Assembly (NCBI GenBank): GCA_016874735.1
Contig: VGTI01000014.1
Location: forward strand, 1-64,000
Direction: 5' to 3'
Source: Deltaproteobacteria bacterium
GTDB lineage: Bacteria > Bdellovibrionota_B > Oligoflexia > Oligoflexales > CAIYRB01
DNA length: 64,000 bases
Shown here: positions 26,615-34,877 of the stretch, piece by piece
How positions within the stretch are numbered: the stretch's first letter is position 1
How the letters are laid out: each line of letters begins with the position of its first letter
The notes under the pieces: model-generated
Database searches by the model: none
Told to the model about the DNA's origin: nothing
Seen by the model: only the letters and a program-made list of their open reading frames with translations
Program-made: the position numbers and the translations under genes

Positions 26615-27595
26615 GTGGCACAGATGTCTCTGCGTTTGCGCGTCGCCAGAATAGTCTTGAGACTGCTCCAGATTTACCTCGAATTGATATTCACCGTGCT
26701 TGCCATGCCGCCGCAGCGCATCGGTAGAAAACTGTTCCGCCTCGGGTCGCATTTACTCGACTTAGTGGGTTGGCAAGTCACCAAAATTACAAGCGCCAGC
26801 CTTTCTGTATCGCTCCAAAAGTCGCTGATTAAAGATGTCAACTGCACATGGTTCAGGCCAAGGGTTTTAAAACATAGCAGCAAAGTTATTCTATACATCC
26901 ATGGGGGCGGTTTCATGATCTGCTCTAGTAAAACCCATGGCTCAGCTCTCGCCAGGCTCGCCGACAAACTCAACTGCCCTGTAGTCGCTCCTGACTATAG
27001 CCTCGCTCCTGAGAGCCCTTATCCAGTCGCTAGTAATCAGGTGTGGCAGGTGTTTCATGAACTCACAACGATGGGATATGAAGCGCGCAATATCATCTTG
27101 GGCGGCGAGTCTGCTGGCGGGTGCCTGGCATTATCGCTACTCCTGCGTCTCAAAGATGCAGGCCTTGCTATGCCTTGCGCTGCGTTTTTGGATTCCCCAA
27201 TGACGGATCTGACATTTAGTGCTTCAAGCCTAGATACTCGTTGGCGCCAAGAGTGTCTGTTGCCGATCTACGGCCCTTTCACTAAGAGGCTCTACAGCAA
27301 ACATTTTTTAAACTATACCGGAGACTATCAGCGCGATCTGCCAGATTTGTCGCCACTGCATGCCGATCATCATAGTCTCCCGCCCCTTTTCATAAGTTAC
27401 AGTGACCATGAGATCCTGCGCGATGATGCCCGTCTCCTGATCGCCAAAGTGCGCCGCCAGGGCGGAACGGTCCATGAGTTTTGCGGTCAATGGACACCGC
27501 ACGCAACTCTCATGCTCCACCATTACTTCCCCGAGGGCCAAGACTTGGCTCACGCCGTAACGAATTTCATCGCGACTCATTTAGAGCTAGGTTAA
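26615..27595 (+). CDS. alpha/beta hydrolase, hormone-sensitive-lipase family esterase
   Basis: A 326-residue esterase of the HSL (family IV) type. The signature HGGGFMICS forms the oxyanion hole and GESAGGCLAL carries the nucleophilic Ser. A later Asp (SYSDHEILRDDA) and His (WTPHATLMLHH) complete the triad. The N-terminus (RIVLRLLQIYLELIFTVLAM) is a likely membrane anchor. I chose GTG 26615, which has GGAG 8 bases upstream; the ATG at 26582 lacks a site and would add 11 residues. Likely substrates are short-chain or aryl esters. Confidence 0.85.
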   Translation: MAQMSLRLRVARIVLRLLQIYLELIFTVLAMPPQRIGRKLFRLGSHLLDLVGWQVTKITSASLSVSLQKSLIKDVNCTWFRPRVLKHSSKVILYIHGGGFMICSSKTHGSALARLADKLNCPVVAPDYSLAPESPYPVASNQVWQVFHELTTMGYEARNIILGGESAGGCLALSLLLRLKDAGLAMPCAAFLDSPMTDLTFSASSLDTRWRQECLLPIYGPFTKRLYSKHFLNYTGDYQRDLPDLSPLHADHHSLPPLFISYSDHEILRDDARLLIAKVRRQGGTVHEFCGQWTPHATLMLHHYFPEGQDLAHAVTNFIATHLELG

Positions 27596-27660
27596 ATGTG
27601 ACCGTGGGATTAACATAGCCGGTATTCTCTATTAGTGGTTATAAAATAAGGGCCGTACCT

Positions 27661-29550
27661 ATGAAGGCTATCATTGGTTCTGCAGTTGGTTATGTGTTGA
27701 CTCTGCTGTTGTCGAACCAAGCTATCGCCAGCGCCTCTAAAGATCACCCCTCATCGCAGCACGGTGCCACGACCGACTTTCGGGAAGAGTCTATCTACTT
27801 CGTGATGACGGCGCGTTTTTATGATGGCGATCCAAGCAACAACTACTACAACCGTGACCGTATTAAGCTAGGTGACCCACAATGGCGCGGTGATTTCCGT
27901 GGACTCATCTCTAAACTAGATTACATTAGGGATCTGGGATTCACGGCCATTTGGATTACGCCACCTATCGAGAATCGCAGCGGCCTCGATTACCATGGCT
28001 ATCATGGCTACGACTGGGAGCGCGTCGACCCTCGCCTTGAATCAGACGACGCAAGTTACCAGGACCTGATTCATGCCGTGCACGCCAAAGGCATGAAAAT
28101 CATCCAAGATGTGGTCATCAATCACTCTAGTCAGTACGGAATCCGGGGCAAAGTTTGGATCGATCATCTGCCCATCAAATATTTCCGGCCTGCAAACGGT
28201 AGTACGATTAACCATGGTCCATATCTGGGTCATTTAGGTGATTACCGTAGTGAGTATCGTGAAGATAACGACAACCCACTGGCGCCGCGCTGGTTTGCTG
28301 AGCGCCAATTTAGCGACGCTGCCGGTTTAAGACCGCTACGCGATCCTGTAACTGGCGTCGTCGTTCCTAAGCCAGGTTACGATCCCCAGCGCTTTTTTGG
28401 TATCGACGCAAAAAGACTCGATCCTGATTGGTATCATTTGGACGGATTTATGGCCGGCGGTGACTGGGAAAATCCACGGGCACTACAGCGCAAGCACTTA
28501 GCTGGTGATGCCGTTGACCTGGCTACGGAGCGGCAGCATGTCCAAGATTATCTAAACCAGGCCATCCATAAGTATATTGACATGGGCATCGACGGCATTC
28601 GTATTGACACGCTGAAGCACCTTGATCGGGACAACGTGCTGTCATTTGTTGATGACTGGGTGGCCTATAAACCTGATCTTTTTGTCTTTGGCGAGAACTT
28701 AGTCAAGGGCAGTGGCCTGGGGCAGGAACTTAGCAATGACAACGCATCAGCTGTGATTAGACCGTGGTGGTACACGAGGCGGGCGACGCTAGCGAGTGAT
28801 CCTTATTCGGGTCCTGATTCGGGACTTTCGGTAATCGATTTCCCCTTATTTGCGACGTTTCGAGATAATATCAAAAACGGCAATTTTAGTGGCATCGGTG
28901 CCCAGCTAAACTGGGACTGGATCTATGGTGACGCGAGTAAGTTAGTTACTTTTTTCCAGAATCATGATGTAGGTCCTGACAACGACTTCAAGTATCGGTT
29001 TGGTGGTGAGATGTGGAAGGCTGCCATGGTCTATAACCTCCTCTGGACCATCCGCGGGATACCCTGCCTTTACTACGGTGAGGAAATAGAATTCCAAAAA
29101 GGGCTACCGCAAGATATCGACGGCCCGACGATGACTCTAGACCAAACGGGTCGCGCCTATTTTGGCGCGCACTTGGCATCCTCAGGGTTAACACAGACTA
29201 AAGCACACCCACTCTATCAACACATAAAACGGCTGAACCTGATTCGTCGTTCCGTACCAGCGCTGCAAAAGGGTCGGATGCAGCAGGTGCAGGAATGGGG
29301 TAGCGGCATGTCCTTCGTCCGGGATCACGCGGAAACCCATAGTTATGCGGTCGTGGGACTCGCCGCAGGGACAGCTCAGAACATCACGGTCACGGGAGTC
29401 ACACCTGGTATTTACCGAGATGCCGTCAGTGGCCAGGAATATCGTTCCGTGAACGGTAAGATCTCGTTCTCCGTGGCCGCGCACGCCGCAGCTGTTCTAG
29501 TGCTAAACGGCCCGGGTAAAATTGGCAGCGACGGACTATTTCTCCATTGA
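27661..29550 (+). CDS. secreted alpha-amylase-family glycoside hydrolase (GH13)
   Basis: A 629-residue secreted GH13 enzyme acting on alpha-glucans. The signal peptide covers about residues 1-24. The barrel motifs are in order: GFTAIWITPPIE, KIIQDVVINHSS (region I), GIDGIRIDTLKH (region II, nucleophile Asp near 316), LFVFGENL (region III, acid/base Glu near 345) and FFQNHDVGPDND (region IV, Asp near 436). An insertion of about 100 residues between barrel strands 3 and 4 is usual. The C-terminal beta domain covers about 540-620. An upstream TATAAAAT near 27640 may belong to its promoter. It could release oligosaccharides for the uptake genes further on. Confidence 0.9.
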   Translation: MKAIIGSAVGYVLTLLLSNQAIASASKDHPSSQHGATTDFREESIYFVMTARFYDGDPSNNYYNRDRIKLGDPQWRGDFRGLISKLDYIRDLGFTAIWITPPIENRSGLDYHGYHGYDWERVDPRLESDDASYQDLIHAVHAKGMKIIQDVVINHSSQYGIRGKVWIDHLPIKYFRPANGSTINHGPYLGHLGDYRSEYREDNDNPLAPRWFAERQFSDAAGLRPLRDPVTGVVVPKPGYDPQRFFGIDAKRLDPDWYHLDGFMAGGDWENPRALQRKHLAGDAVDLATERQHVQDYLNQAIHKYIDMGIDGIRIDTLKHLDRDNVLSFVDDWVAYKPDLFVFGENLVKGSGLGQELSNDNASAVIRPWWYTRRATLASDPYSGPDSGLSVIDFPLFATFRDNIKNGNFSGIGAQLNWDWIYGDASKLVTFFQNHDVGPDNDFKYRFGGEMWKAAMVYNLLWTIRGIPCLYYGEEIEFQKGLPQDIDGPTMTLDQTGRAYFGAHLASSGLTQTKAHPLYQHIKRLNLIRRSVPALQKGRMQQVQEWGSGMSFVRDHAETHSYAVVGLAAGTAQNITVTGVTPGIYRDAVSGQEYRSVNGKISFSVAAHAAAVLVLNGPGKIGSDGLFLH

Positions 29551-29620
29551 TGAATCGCGTGTAGACGGAGTCAACGACCTCTGATTTCAGCTGAATGTAG
29601 ATAGTTGAGGAGAAGTTAAC

Positions 29621-30457
29621 ATGACCACATCACGTCATACGTCAACCCTGTGTCTCGTCCTTTTATTACTCGGTGGATGCCGTGCCTATAAGAAACAAGA
29701 AACCAGCGAGGTCCGGATCGTCGGTGGTGAGTTTCCCCATATGAACCCAGATCAAAGGACTATGGCCCATACCGTGTCCCTCATTGCCAGAGCCACACCC
29801 AATTCAGCCATGCGTTGCACCGGCGTGGTGATCGGCCCCCACCAGGTGGTCACCGCGGCGCATTGTTTGGTTAATGCCAAACAGCTCGACATAGGCATCG
29901 GACCGCGGTACTGGCGCCTACCCGGCATTCAGACCACGAATATCATGCGCCATCCGCGGTGGACGAAGGGCTATCATTATGATGTCGGCATTGTGACTTT
30001 TAGCGGCGATCTGCCCGACAAGGTTAAGCCAGTGCCGATTGCTGACAAAAACAATCTGAAGAGCGGTGACACCGTGCTTATTGCTGGCTATGGGAGCTCG
30101 GGTGAGGTTCATCCGGATTTGCGTGGTGAGTTTGGTTTTTTGCGGCAAGTCTGGGTGGAGGTTGATCTCATGGAGCCCGAGACCACTACCTTTACTATCA
30201 AGCCTTACGCGCGCAAGGGTGGCTGCCATGGAGACTCTGGCGGCCCTGCATTTCTCGACCGAGGCGGCAAACTTGAGTTGATCGGTCTGATCTCGGGACC
30301 TAGCACTGATGCACCTTGTGACGAGGGTCACGGGACCCTGACGCAGATTGCGAAGTATCAAGGCTGGCTCAAATGCGCATTTCAATTGGCCCAAAACCCA
30401 TTAGACACCTTGGCTGACGATGAGTCATCCGTCGATTGCCCCGCCTCAAAGGGATGA
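29621..30457 (+). CDS. trypsin-like serine protease lipoprotein
   Basis: A 278-residue S1-family protease. The lipobox LLGGC (Cys near 20) anchors it to a membrane. The mature sequence opens with the chymotrypsin-type RIVGGEFP, suggesting zymogen-like activation after Arg. The triad is His in VVTAAHCL (near 81), Asp in HYDVGIVTF (near 121) and Ser in GGCHGDSGGPAF (near 206). Cys pairs around His and Ser match the fold. Starts at ATG after GAGGAG. It lies between the amylase and an acetyltransferase and is probably transcribed alone. Confidence 0.92.
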   Translation: MTTSRHTSTLCLVLLLLGGCRAYKKQETSEVRIVGGEFPHMNPDQRTMAHTVSLIARATPNSAMRCTGVVIGPHQVVTAAHCLVNAKQLDIGIGPRYWRLPGIQTTNIMRHPRWTKGYHYDVGIVTFSGDLPDKVKPVPIADKNNLKSGDTVLIAGYGSSGEVHPDLRGEFGFLRQVWVEVDLMEPETTTFTIKPYARKGGCHGDSGGPAFLDRGGKLELIGLISGPSTDAPCDEGHGTLTQIAKYQGWLKCAFQLAQNPLDTLADDESSVDCPASKG

Positions 30458-30621
30458 GTGGCATATTTTCTGTCCACGTCGACTGGTCAAAATCTGGACA
30501 CAACTCGTGTCCCCTAGACCCGTTACGACTAAATTGACCGATTGCTGGCCAATCTGACCGGTAAGATCACTGGCATATAATTTGCTCCCGGTGTCGACCT
30601 AATCGCCTGTGGGAGCATGTC

Positions 30622-31230
30622 GTGAGTGAAAAAGGTGCAAGACAACTTGTCTTGCGATTTCCGAGTTTAAGTGACGAACAGTTATTCGAAACGGCTAGAG
30701 CTGAGAGCCTTGGTTCTAGCACGCCGTTTGCCTTCGGGTATGGCGAGTGTACTGATTTCAAAGATTACTTGCAGCTTTTGCAAAACTATCGCCGGGGCAC
30801 CAATCTGCCATCCGGGCACGTACCGTCACTCTTTTTACTCGCTGAGGTCAATGGCATCGTTGTTGGTCGCATTACCCTGCGCCTCGCCCTTACTAAGTCA
30901 CTCTACCGCTACGGCGGCCATGTCGGCTACGTCGTCCGCCCAAAGTTTCGCGGCCAAGGCTACGCCAAAGAAATGCTCAGGCACATCATCATCATTGCCA
31001 GAGCGCTCGGCTTCAATGGACTGCTAGTCTGCACGTCGCCGACCAATGAAGCATCGATCCGCGTCATAAGGGCCTGCGGTGGCATTTATCGCGACGAAGT
31101 TAGCTATGACGACGGGATGGTGGGGCATCGCTACTGGATAAGCTGCGCCTCGGCACTAGCCACGCCTGAACAGATGCCGGAGGTGATTCCCTTACGGTCA
31201 GTTAGTGAACCAACGTGCGTCCAAAATTAG
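30622..31230 (+). CDS. GNAT acetyltransferase
   Basis: A 202-residue acetyltransferase. The core GNAT fold is clear: EVNGIVVGRITLRLAL, then GYVVRPKFRGQGYAKEML with the acetyl-CoA loop RGQGYA, followed by GLLVCTSPTNEASIRVIRAC. It starts at GTG 30622. The C-terminal 25 residues are an unconserved tail. Substrate unknown; the pattern resembles those that acetylate small amines or ribosomal protein termini. Confidence 0.85.
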   Translation: MSEKGARQLVLRFPSLSDEQLFETARAESLGSSTPFAFGYGECTDFKDYLQLLQNYRRGTNLPSGHVPSLFLLAEVNGIVVGRITLRLALTKSLYRYGGHVGYVVRPKFRGQGYAKEMLRHIIIIARALGFNGLLVCTSPTNEASIRVIRACGGIYRDEVSYDDGMVGHRYWISCASALATPEQMPEVIPLRSVSEPTCVQN

Positions 31231-31324
31231 GAGAAAAACAAAAAAGATTCATGTACTCTTTTAGCGATCACCAGACGCTTTTAAAGGAATCCTGCATGCA
31301 ACTTTAAAGTCGGGAGCGTGATGC

Positions 31325-32122
31325 ATGTATACCTGTTTCGACCTCGAAACGACTGGCCTCAGTACTTACCATGGGGCCATAGTCGAGGTGGCTGCAATCC
31401 GAACCTTTGCAGACGGCTCTACCAGGGAGTTCTGCACCCTGGTGAGCCCCCACTGCGAGGTAGAGTCTGGTGCCTTTAGGGTGCACGGTATCAGCACCAC
31501 TGAGGCCCGCACCCGAGGTGGTCAGCCTCGCGAGGTCTTTGAGGACCTCCAAGAATTTATCGGTGACTCCACCGTCATTGCGCACAACGGGATCAAGTTT
31601 GATGTTCCCTATCTCCGCACTGAAATGACGCGCCATGGTCTTAATATTGGCAATAATAGAGTGATAGACACGGTGAGACTAGCCAGACACTATCTATGCG
31701 CCCCAGGGGAGAGTGCAAAACTGGCGGCATTATGCGCCAGGTGCGGCATCATCAATGAGCGAGCTCATCGTGCCCTCGCAGATACCAGAGCGACACTTGA
31801 GCTTTTCAAGCTGATACTGAAAACTGAGCCCGATCTAGACACACTTTGGAAGCTCAGCGGCTCAGTATCGATGATGGATTTAGGTGGGCGCCATGAATTC
31901 CATAAGGCGATCAGCGACGCCATCATCCATGGACTCGACATTGAAATTAATTACAAGAGCCAGGGCAAACCACCACGCCGCCGGTGGCTAAAGCCCAGAG
32001 GGTTTCTGCCCGATGGCAACGGTGACTATAAATTTGCGGCCCATTGCTATGATTCGCAGGCTGAAAAAAACTACGTTATCGGCAGGATTCTTGAGATCCT
32101 CGGGACTAGGAAGTCGTCCTGA
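31325..32122 (+). CDS. DnaQ-like 3'-5' exonuclease fused to a WYL-like domain
   Basis: A 265-residue protein. Residues 1-165 form a DEDDh exonuclease: FDLETTG (Asp6, Glu8), IAHNGIKFDVPYL (Asp93) and AHRALADTR (His148, Asp153). Such enzymes trim single-stranded ends, as in the polymerase III proofreading subunit. Residues about 205-262 (HGLDIEINYKSQGKPPRRRW, LKPRGFLP, YKFAAHCYDSQAEKNYVIGR, ILEI) fit the WYL fold, a ligand or nucleic-acid sensing beta barrel frequent in defence regulators. It begins at ATG 31325 after GGGAG. It has no visible partner genes. The exonuclease part is secure; the WYL part is my reading of the strand pattern. Confidence 0.75.
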   Translation: MYTCFDLETTGLSTYHGAIVEVAAIRTFADGSTREFCTLVSPHCEVESGAFRVHGISTTEARTRGGQPREVFEDLQEFIGDSTVIAHNGIKFDVPYLRTEMTRHGLNIGNNRVIDTVRLARHYLCAPGESAKLAALCARCGIINERAHRALADTRATLELFKLILKTEPDLDTLWKLSGSVSMMDLGGRHEFHKAISDAIIHGLDIEINYKSQGKPPRRRWLKPRGFLPDGNGDYKFAAHCYDSQAEKNYVIGRILEILGTRKSS

Positions 32123-32180
32123 TCGCCGGCAGGTCACAATCGCAGGTCAAAGGTTTTAAACTAGACAACGCCAGAACAAA

Positions 32181-32223
32181 TACTCTAGTGATATTAGATA
32201 ACAATTTAAGAGAATTACTCTAG
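32181..32223. repeat. direct repeat TACTCTAG upstream of the beta-galactosidase gene
   Basis: TACTCTAG occurs at 32181-32188 and 32216-32223, start to start 35 bases, in the AT-rich leader of the 32277 gene. This is a possible pair of regulator sites. Confidence 0.25.
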
Positions 32224-32276
32224 CATCGGGGTCTCGGAGGGCACCAGCGGCCTGACTCTGTGGAGGATCTGTTCTG

Positions 32277-34148
32277 ATGAGGACTTTTGCCGTAGCGGCG
32301 GGTTTATCCTTCGCACTTATGGTCGCTTTTGCACAAATAACCACAGCCAATCCCAACGAGGCGACGGTGGGTCACACATTTAAAGCGAGTGGGAGCCAAT
32401 TCGAGCTCGACGGTAAACCTTTTCTGATTCGAGGCGGCGATATGCACTACAGTCGCGTGCCTCGAGACTACTGGCGCGCACGGATGAAGCTACTACGCGC
32501 CATGGGACTAAATACGCTCACCACTTATGTATTTTGGAACCTCCATGAGCCGGAGCCTGGCAAGTTTGACTTCAGTGGCCAGCTCGACATTGCAGCATTC
32601 ATCCGGACCGCCCATGAAGAGGGGCTTTTCGTGGTGCTCAGACCAGGCCCCTACGTGTGTTCTGAATGGGATTTTGGTGGACTCCCATGGTGGATTCTGA
32701 GGGAGCCTGACATTGCGGTTAGGACGCGAGACCCGAAGTTTCTCAGCTACATGGAAAGGTACCTGGGCAAAGTAGCCGAGCAAGTGAAAGGCCTCATGAT
32801 ACACCGTGGCGGTCCGATCATCATGACCCAGGTCGAGAATGAGTATGGCTCGTTTGGTAGGGACAAGGCATACATGGCTGCCGTCCGCGCCATGATGGAA
32901 AAGGCAGGGTTCGACGGTCAGCTATTCACTTCGGATAATGTGCTTGATCGCAACGACCCTACGGCATCCTTGGCCGCTGGATCGTTTAGTGATTTACCCC
33001 TGACGCTCAACTTTGGTCAGGATGAGGATGCCAACGAGGCTTTCGGGATCCTAGACAAGTACCGCCCTGACGGCATCCGTATGAATGCCGAATATTGGTT
33101 TGGATGGTACGACCATGTCGGCGATAAGCACTCTAATCGTCCCATGCAGAAAGGGCTCGATAATTTCAAGTGGATGCTTGACCGAGGCTACAACGTCAGC
33201 TTCTACATGGCCCATGGCGGCACCAATTTCGGCTTTATGAACGGCGCCAATATCGATCACGGTGTCTATTGGGCTGACACAACCAGCTACGATTACGATG
33301 CACCGATTAATGAGGCTGGGCATCCTACCGCCAAGTTTTATGCCGTGCGGGAGCTGATTAAGACTCACCTGCCGGAAGGGGAGTCAATACCGTCCGTACC
33401 AGAGACGCCAAAACTCACGCAAATTCCTGCGTTTCAGTTTATGGAACAGGCGCCGCTTTGGCAGTTACTGAAGAATCCCGTCCATGCGACTTCTATCATG
33501 TCAATGGAGGACGTGAACCAAGGCTACGGCTTCATACTCTATCGTCACAAAGTAAAAACTAATTATAAGGGCAAGCTCCAGGTCCTCGATGTACGCGACT
33601 ACGCCTGGATTCACCACTCTGGGGAATTAAAGGGAACTCTAGATCGCCACCTGAAGCAAGACGACTTGGATGTTGATCTTAAATCGGGCTCGGATCTTGA
33701 TATTCTGGTCGAGAACCAAGGCCGCGTTAACTATGGGCCAGATATGACTTTCGAGCGCAAGGGAATAACCAAAGAGGTCAGAACCTCACAGGGTACACTT
33801 AGCGACTGGGACATATACCCGCTGCCACTTACAGACCTTTCAGGACTCCGCTTCTCTCCTGTTACCGATAAAAGCGACAGCAAGCAACCAACCTTCTACC
33901 GCGCAGAGCTAAATTTAAATGAGGTTGCTGATACCTATCTTGACACCCAAAGCTGGGGGAAAGGCGTCGTCTTCGTTAATGGGCATAATTTGGGGCGCTA
34001 CTGGCATATTGGCCCCCAACAGGCGCTTTTTTGCCCTGGTGTCTGGCTCAAAAAGGGCCGCAATGAGATCATAGTTTTAGAGCTCGAGAAGGCACCGGAA
34101 GCAATGACTATGCAGGGCCTTGATCATGCGGTTTTCGATATAGATTAA
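32277..34148 (+). CDS. secreted GH35 beta-galactosidase
   Basis: A 623-residue glycoside hydrolase family 35 enzyme releasing terminal beta-galactose from polysaccharides or glycans. The signal peptide is about 1-23. The barrel signatures are IRGGDMHYSRVPRDYWRARM, TYVFWNLHEPEPGKFDF, RPGPYVCSEWDFGGLPWWIL, the acid/base Glu in QVENEYGSFG (near 186) and the nucleophile Glu in MNAEYWFGWYDHVG (near 271). Beta-sandwich domains follow, ending in GVVFVNGHNLGRYWHIGPQQ and WLKKGRNEIIVLELE. The TonB gene starts about 28 bases after its stop on the same strand, so this gene probably forms an operon with tonB and the receptor. Confidence 0.95.
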   Translation: MRTFAVAAGLSFALMVAFAQITTANPNEATVGHTFKASGSQFELDGKPFLIRGGDMHYSRVPRDYWRARMKLLRAMGLNTLTTYVFWNLHEPEPGKFDFSGQLDIAAFIRTAHEEGLFVVLRPGPYVCSEWDFGGLPWWILREPDIAVRTRDPKFLSYMERYLGKVAEQVKGLMIHRGGPIIMTQVENEYGSFGRDKAYMAAVRAMMEKAGFDGQLFTSDNVLDRNDPTASLAAGSFSDLPLTLNFGQDEDANEAFGILDKYRPDGIRMNAEYWFGWYDHVGDKHSNRPMQKGLDNFKWMLDRGYNVSFYMAHGGTNFGFMNGANIDHGVYWADTTSYDYDAPINEAGHPTAKFYAVRELIKTHLPEGESIPSVPETPKLTQIPAFQFMEQAPLWQLLKNPVHATSIMSMEDVNQGYGFILYRHKVKTNYKGKLQVLDVRDYAWIHHSGELKGTLDRHLKQDDLDVDLKSGSDLDILVENQGRVNYGPDMTFERKGITKEVRTSQGTLSDWDIYPLPLTDLSGLRFSPVTDKSDSKQPTFYRAELNLNEVADTYLDTQSWGKGVVFVNGHNLGRYWHIGPQQALFCPGVWLKKGRNEIIVLELEKAPEAMTMQGLDHAVFDID

Positions 34149-34176
34149 TGAACAGCATAACTCACGTGACTACTTG

Positions 34177-34854
34177 ATGAGCATCCCACGGCCAAACCAC
34201 AAATCGACTATGGTGATGCTGTCGTTCGCGATATTCATCCACGTGGGAGTCCTTTGGCGTAGTTGCACGCCGCAGGCGCCTATAACACTTGCGGGTGGCG
34301 GCCAAGTCGTCCACCTGACCATACCGGGAACAAAAGCGCTGAGTGCTCGCGCCCATCCTCGCATGAAGCGCAGCAAAAAGGTCGCGGCGTCACACCAACT
34401 ACCAACAACAAACCCTCCAGTTATCGCCGCCAACCAAGAGTACGGTGATCCACTAGGGAGCGAGTCCCAAGCCCCTGTCGGGACCGCGTCGGCTACCATC
34501 GGAGACGCCGAGCCAACCGGGCCCATCGATCTTGGACTTGGTGCTGCCCAGGGATCATTAGGCACCTTTGAATCCCTGATACTCGAGCAAATTCGCGACC
34601 ACGAGTATTATCCAAAGTCGGCCCGCCTGCGCCGTATGGAGGGAGATGTCATGGTGGAGTTCACACTTCAAGCTGACGGTACCCTTACAGAATTAAAAAT
34701 TGCTGGATCCTCGGGCCATGATCTCCTCGACACCACGGCGAAGGAAATCATGATCGCAAGTAGTCCGTTCCCCGCACCTTCAAGTTACGGTCTTGGAGAG
34801 CGTCACTACGTCCTTCCTATGTATTTTAGAGTTTCCCAAGATTTGACAGAGTAA
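34177..34854 (+). CDS. tonB: TonB-type energy transducer
   Basis: A 225-residue TonB protein. Residues about 13-28 (MVMLSFAIFIHVGVLW) form the inner-membrane anchor. A linker of about 100 residues follows, less Pro-rich than usual. The C-terminal TonB domain covers about 140-222 (YYPKSARLRRMEGDVMVEFT, LTELKIAGSSGHDLLDTTA). It couples the proton-motive force to outer-membrane receptors. It is flanked by the GH35 gene and a receptor, so it is probably dedicated to that receptor. ATG 34177 is preceded by an in-frame TTG at 34174; no ExbBD genes are nearby. Confidence 0.88.
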   Translation: MSIPRPNHKSTMVMLSFAIFIHVGVLWRSCTPQAPITLAGGGQVVHLTIPGTKALSARAHPRMKRSKKVAASHQLPTTNPPVIAANQEYGDPLGSESQAPVGTASATIGDAEPTGPIDLGLGAAQGSLGTFESLILEQIRDHEYYPKSARLRRMEGDVMVEFTLQADGTLTELKIAGSSGHDLLDTTAKEIMIASSPFPAPSSYGLGERHYVLPMYFRVSQDLTE

Positions 34855-34877
34855 CGGTAAAGAATCGGAGGCAGACG

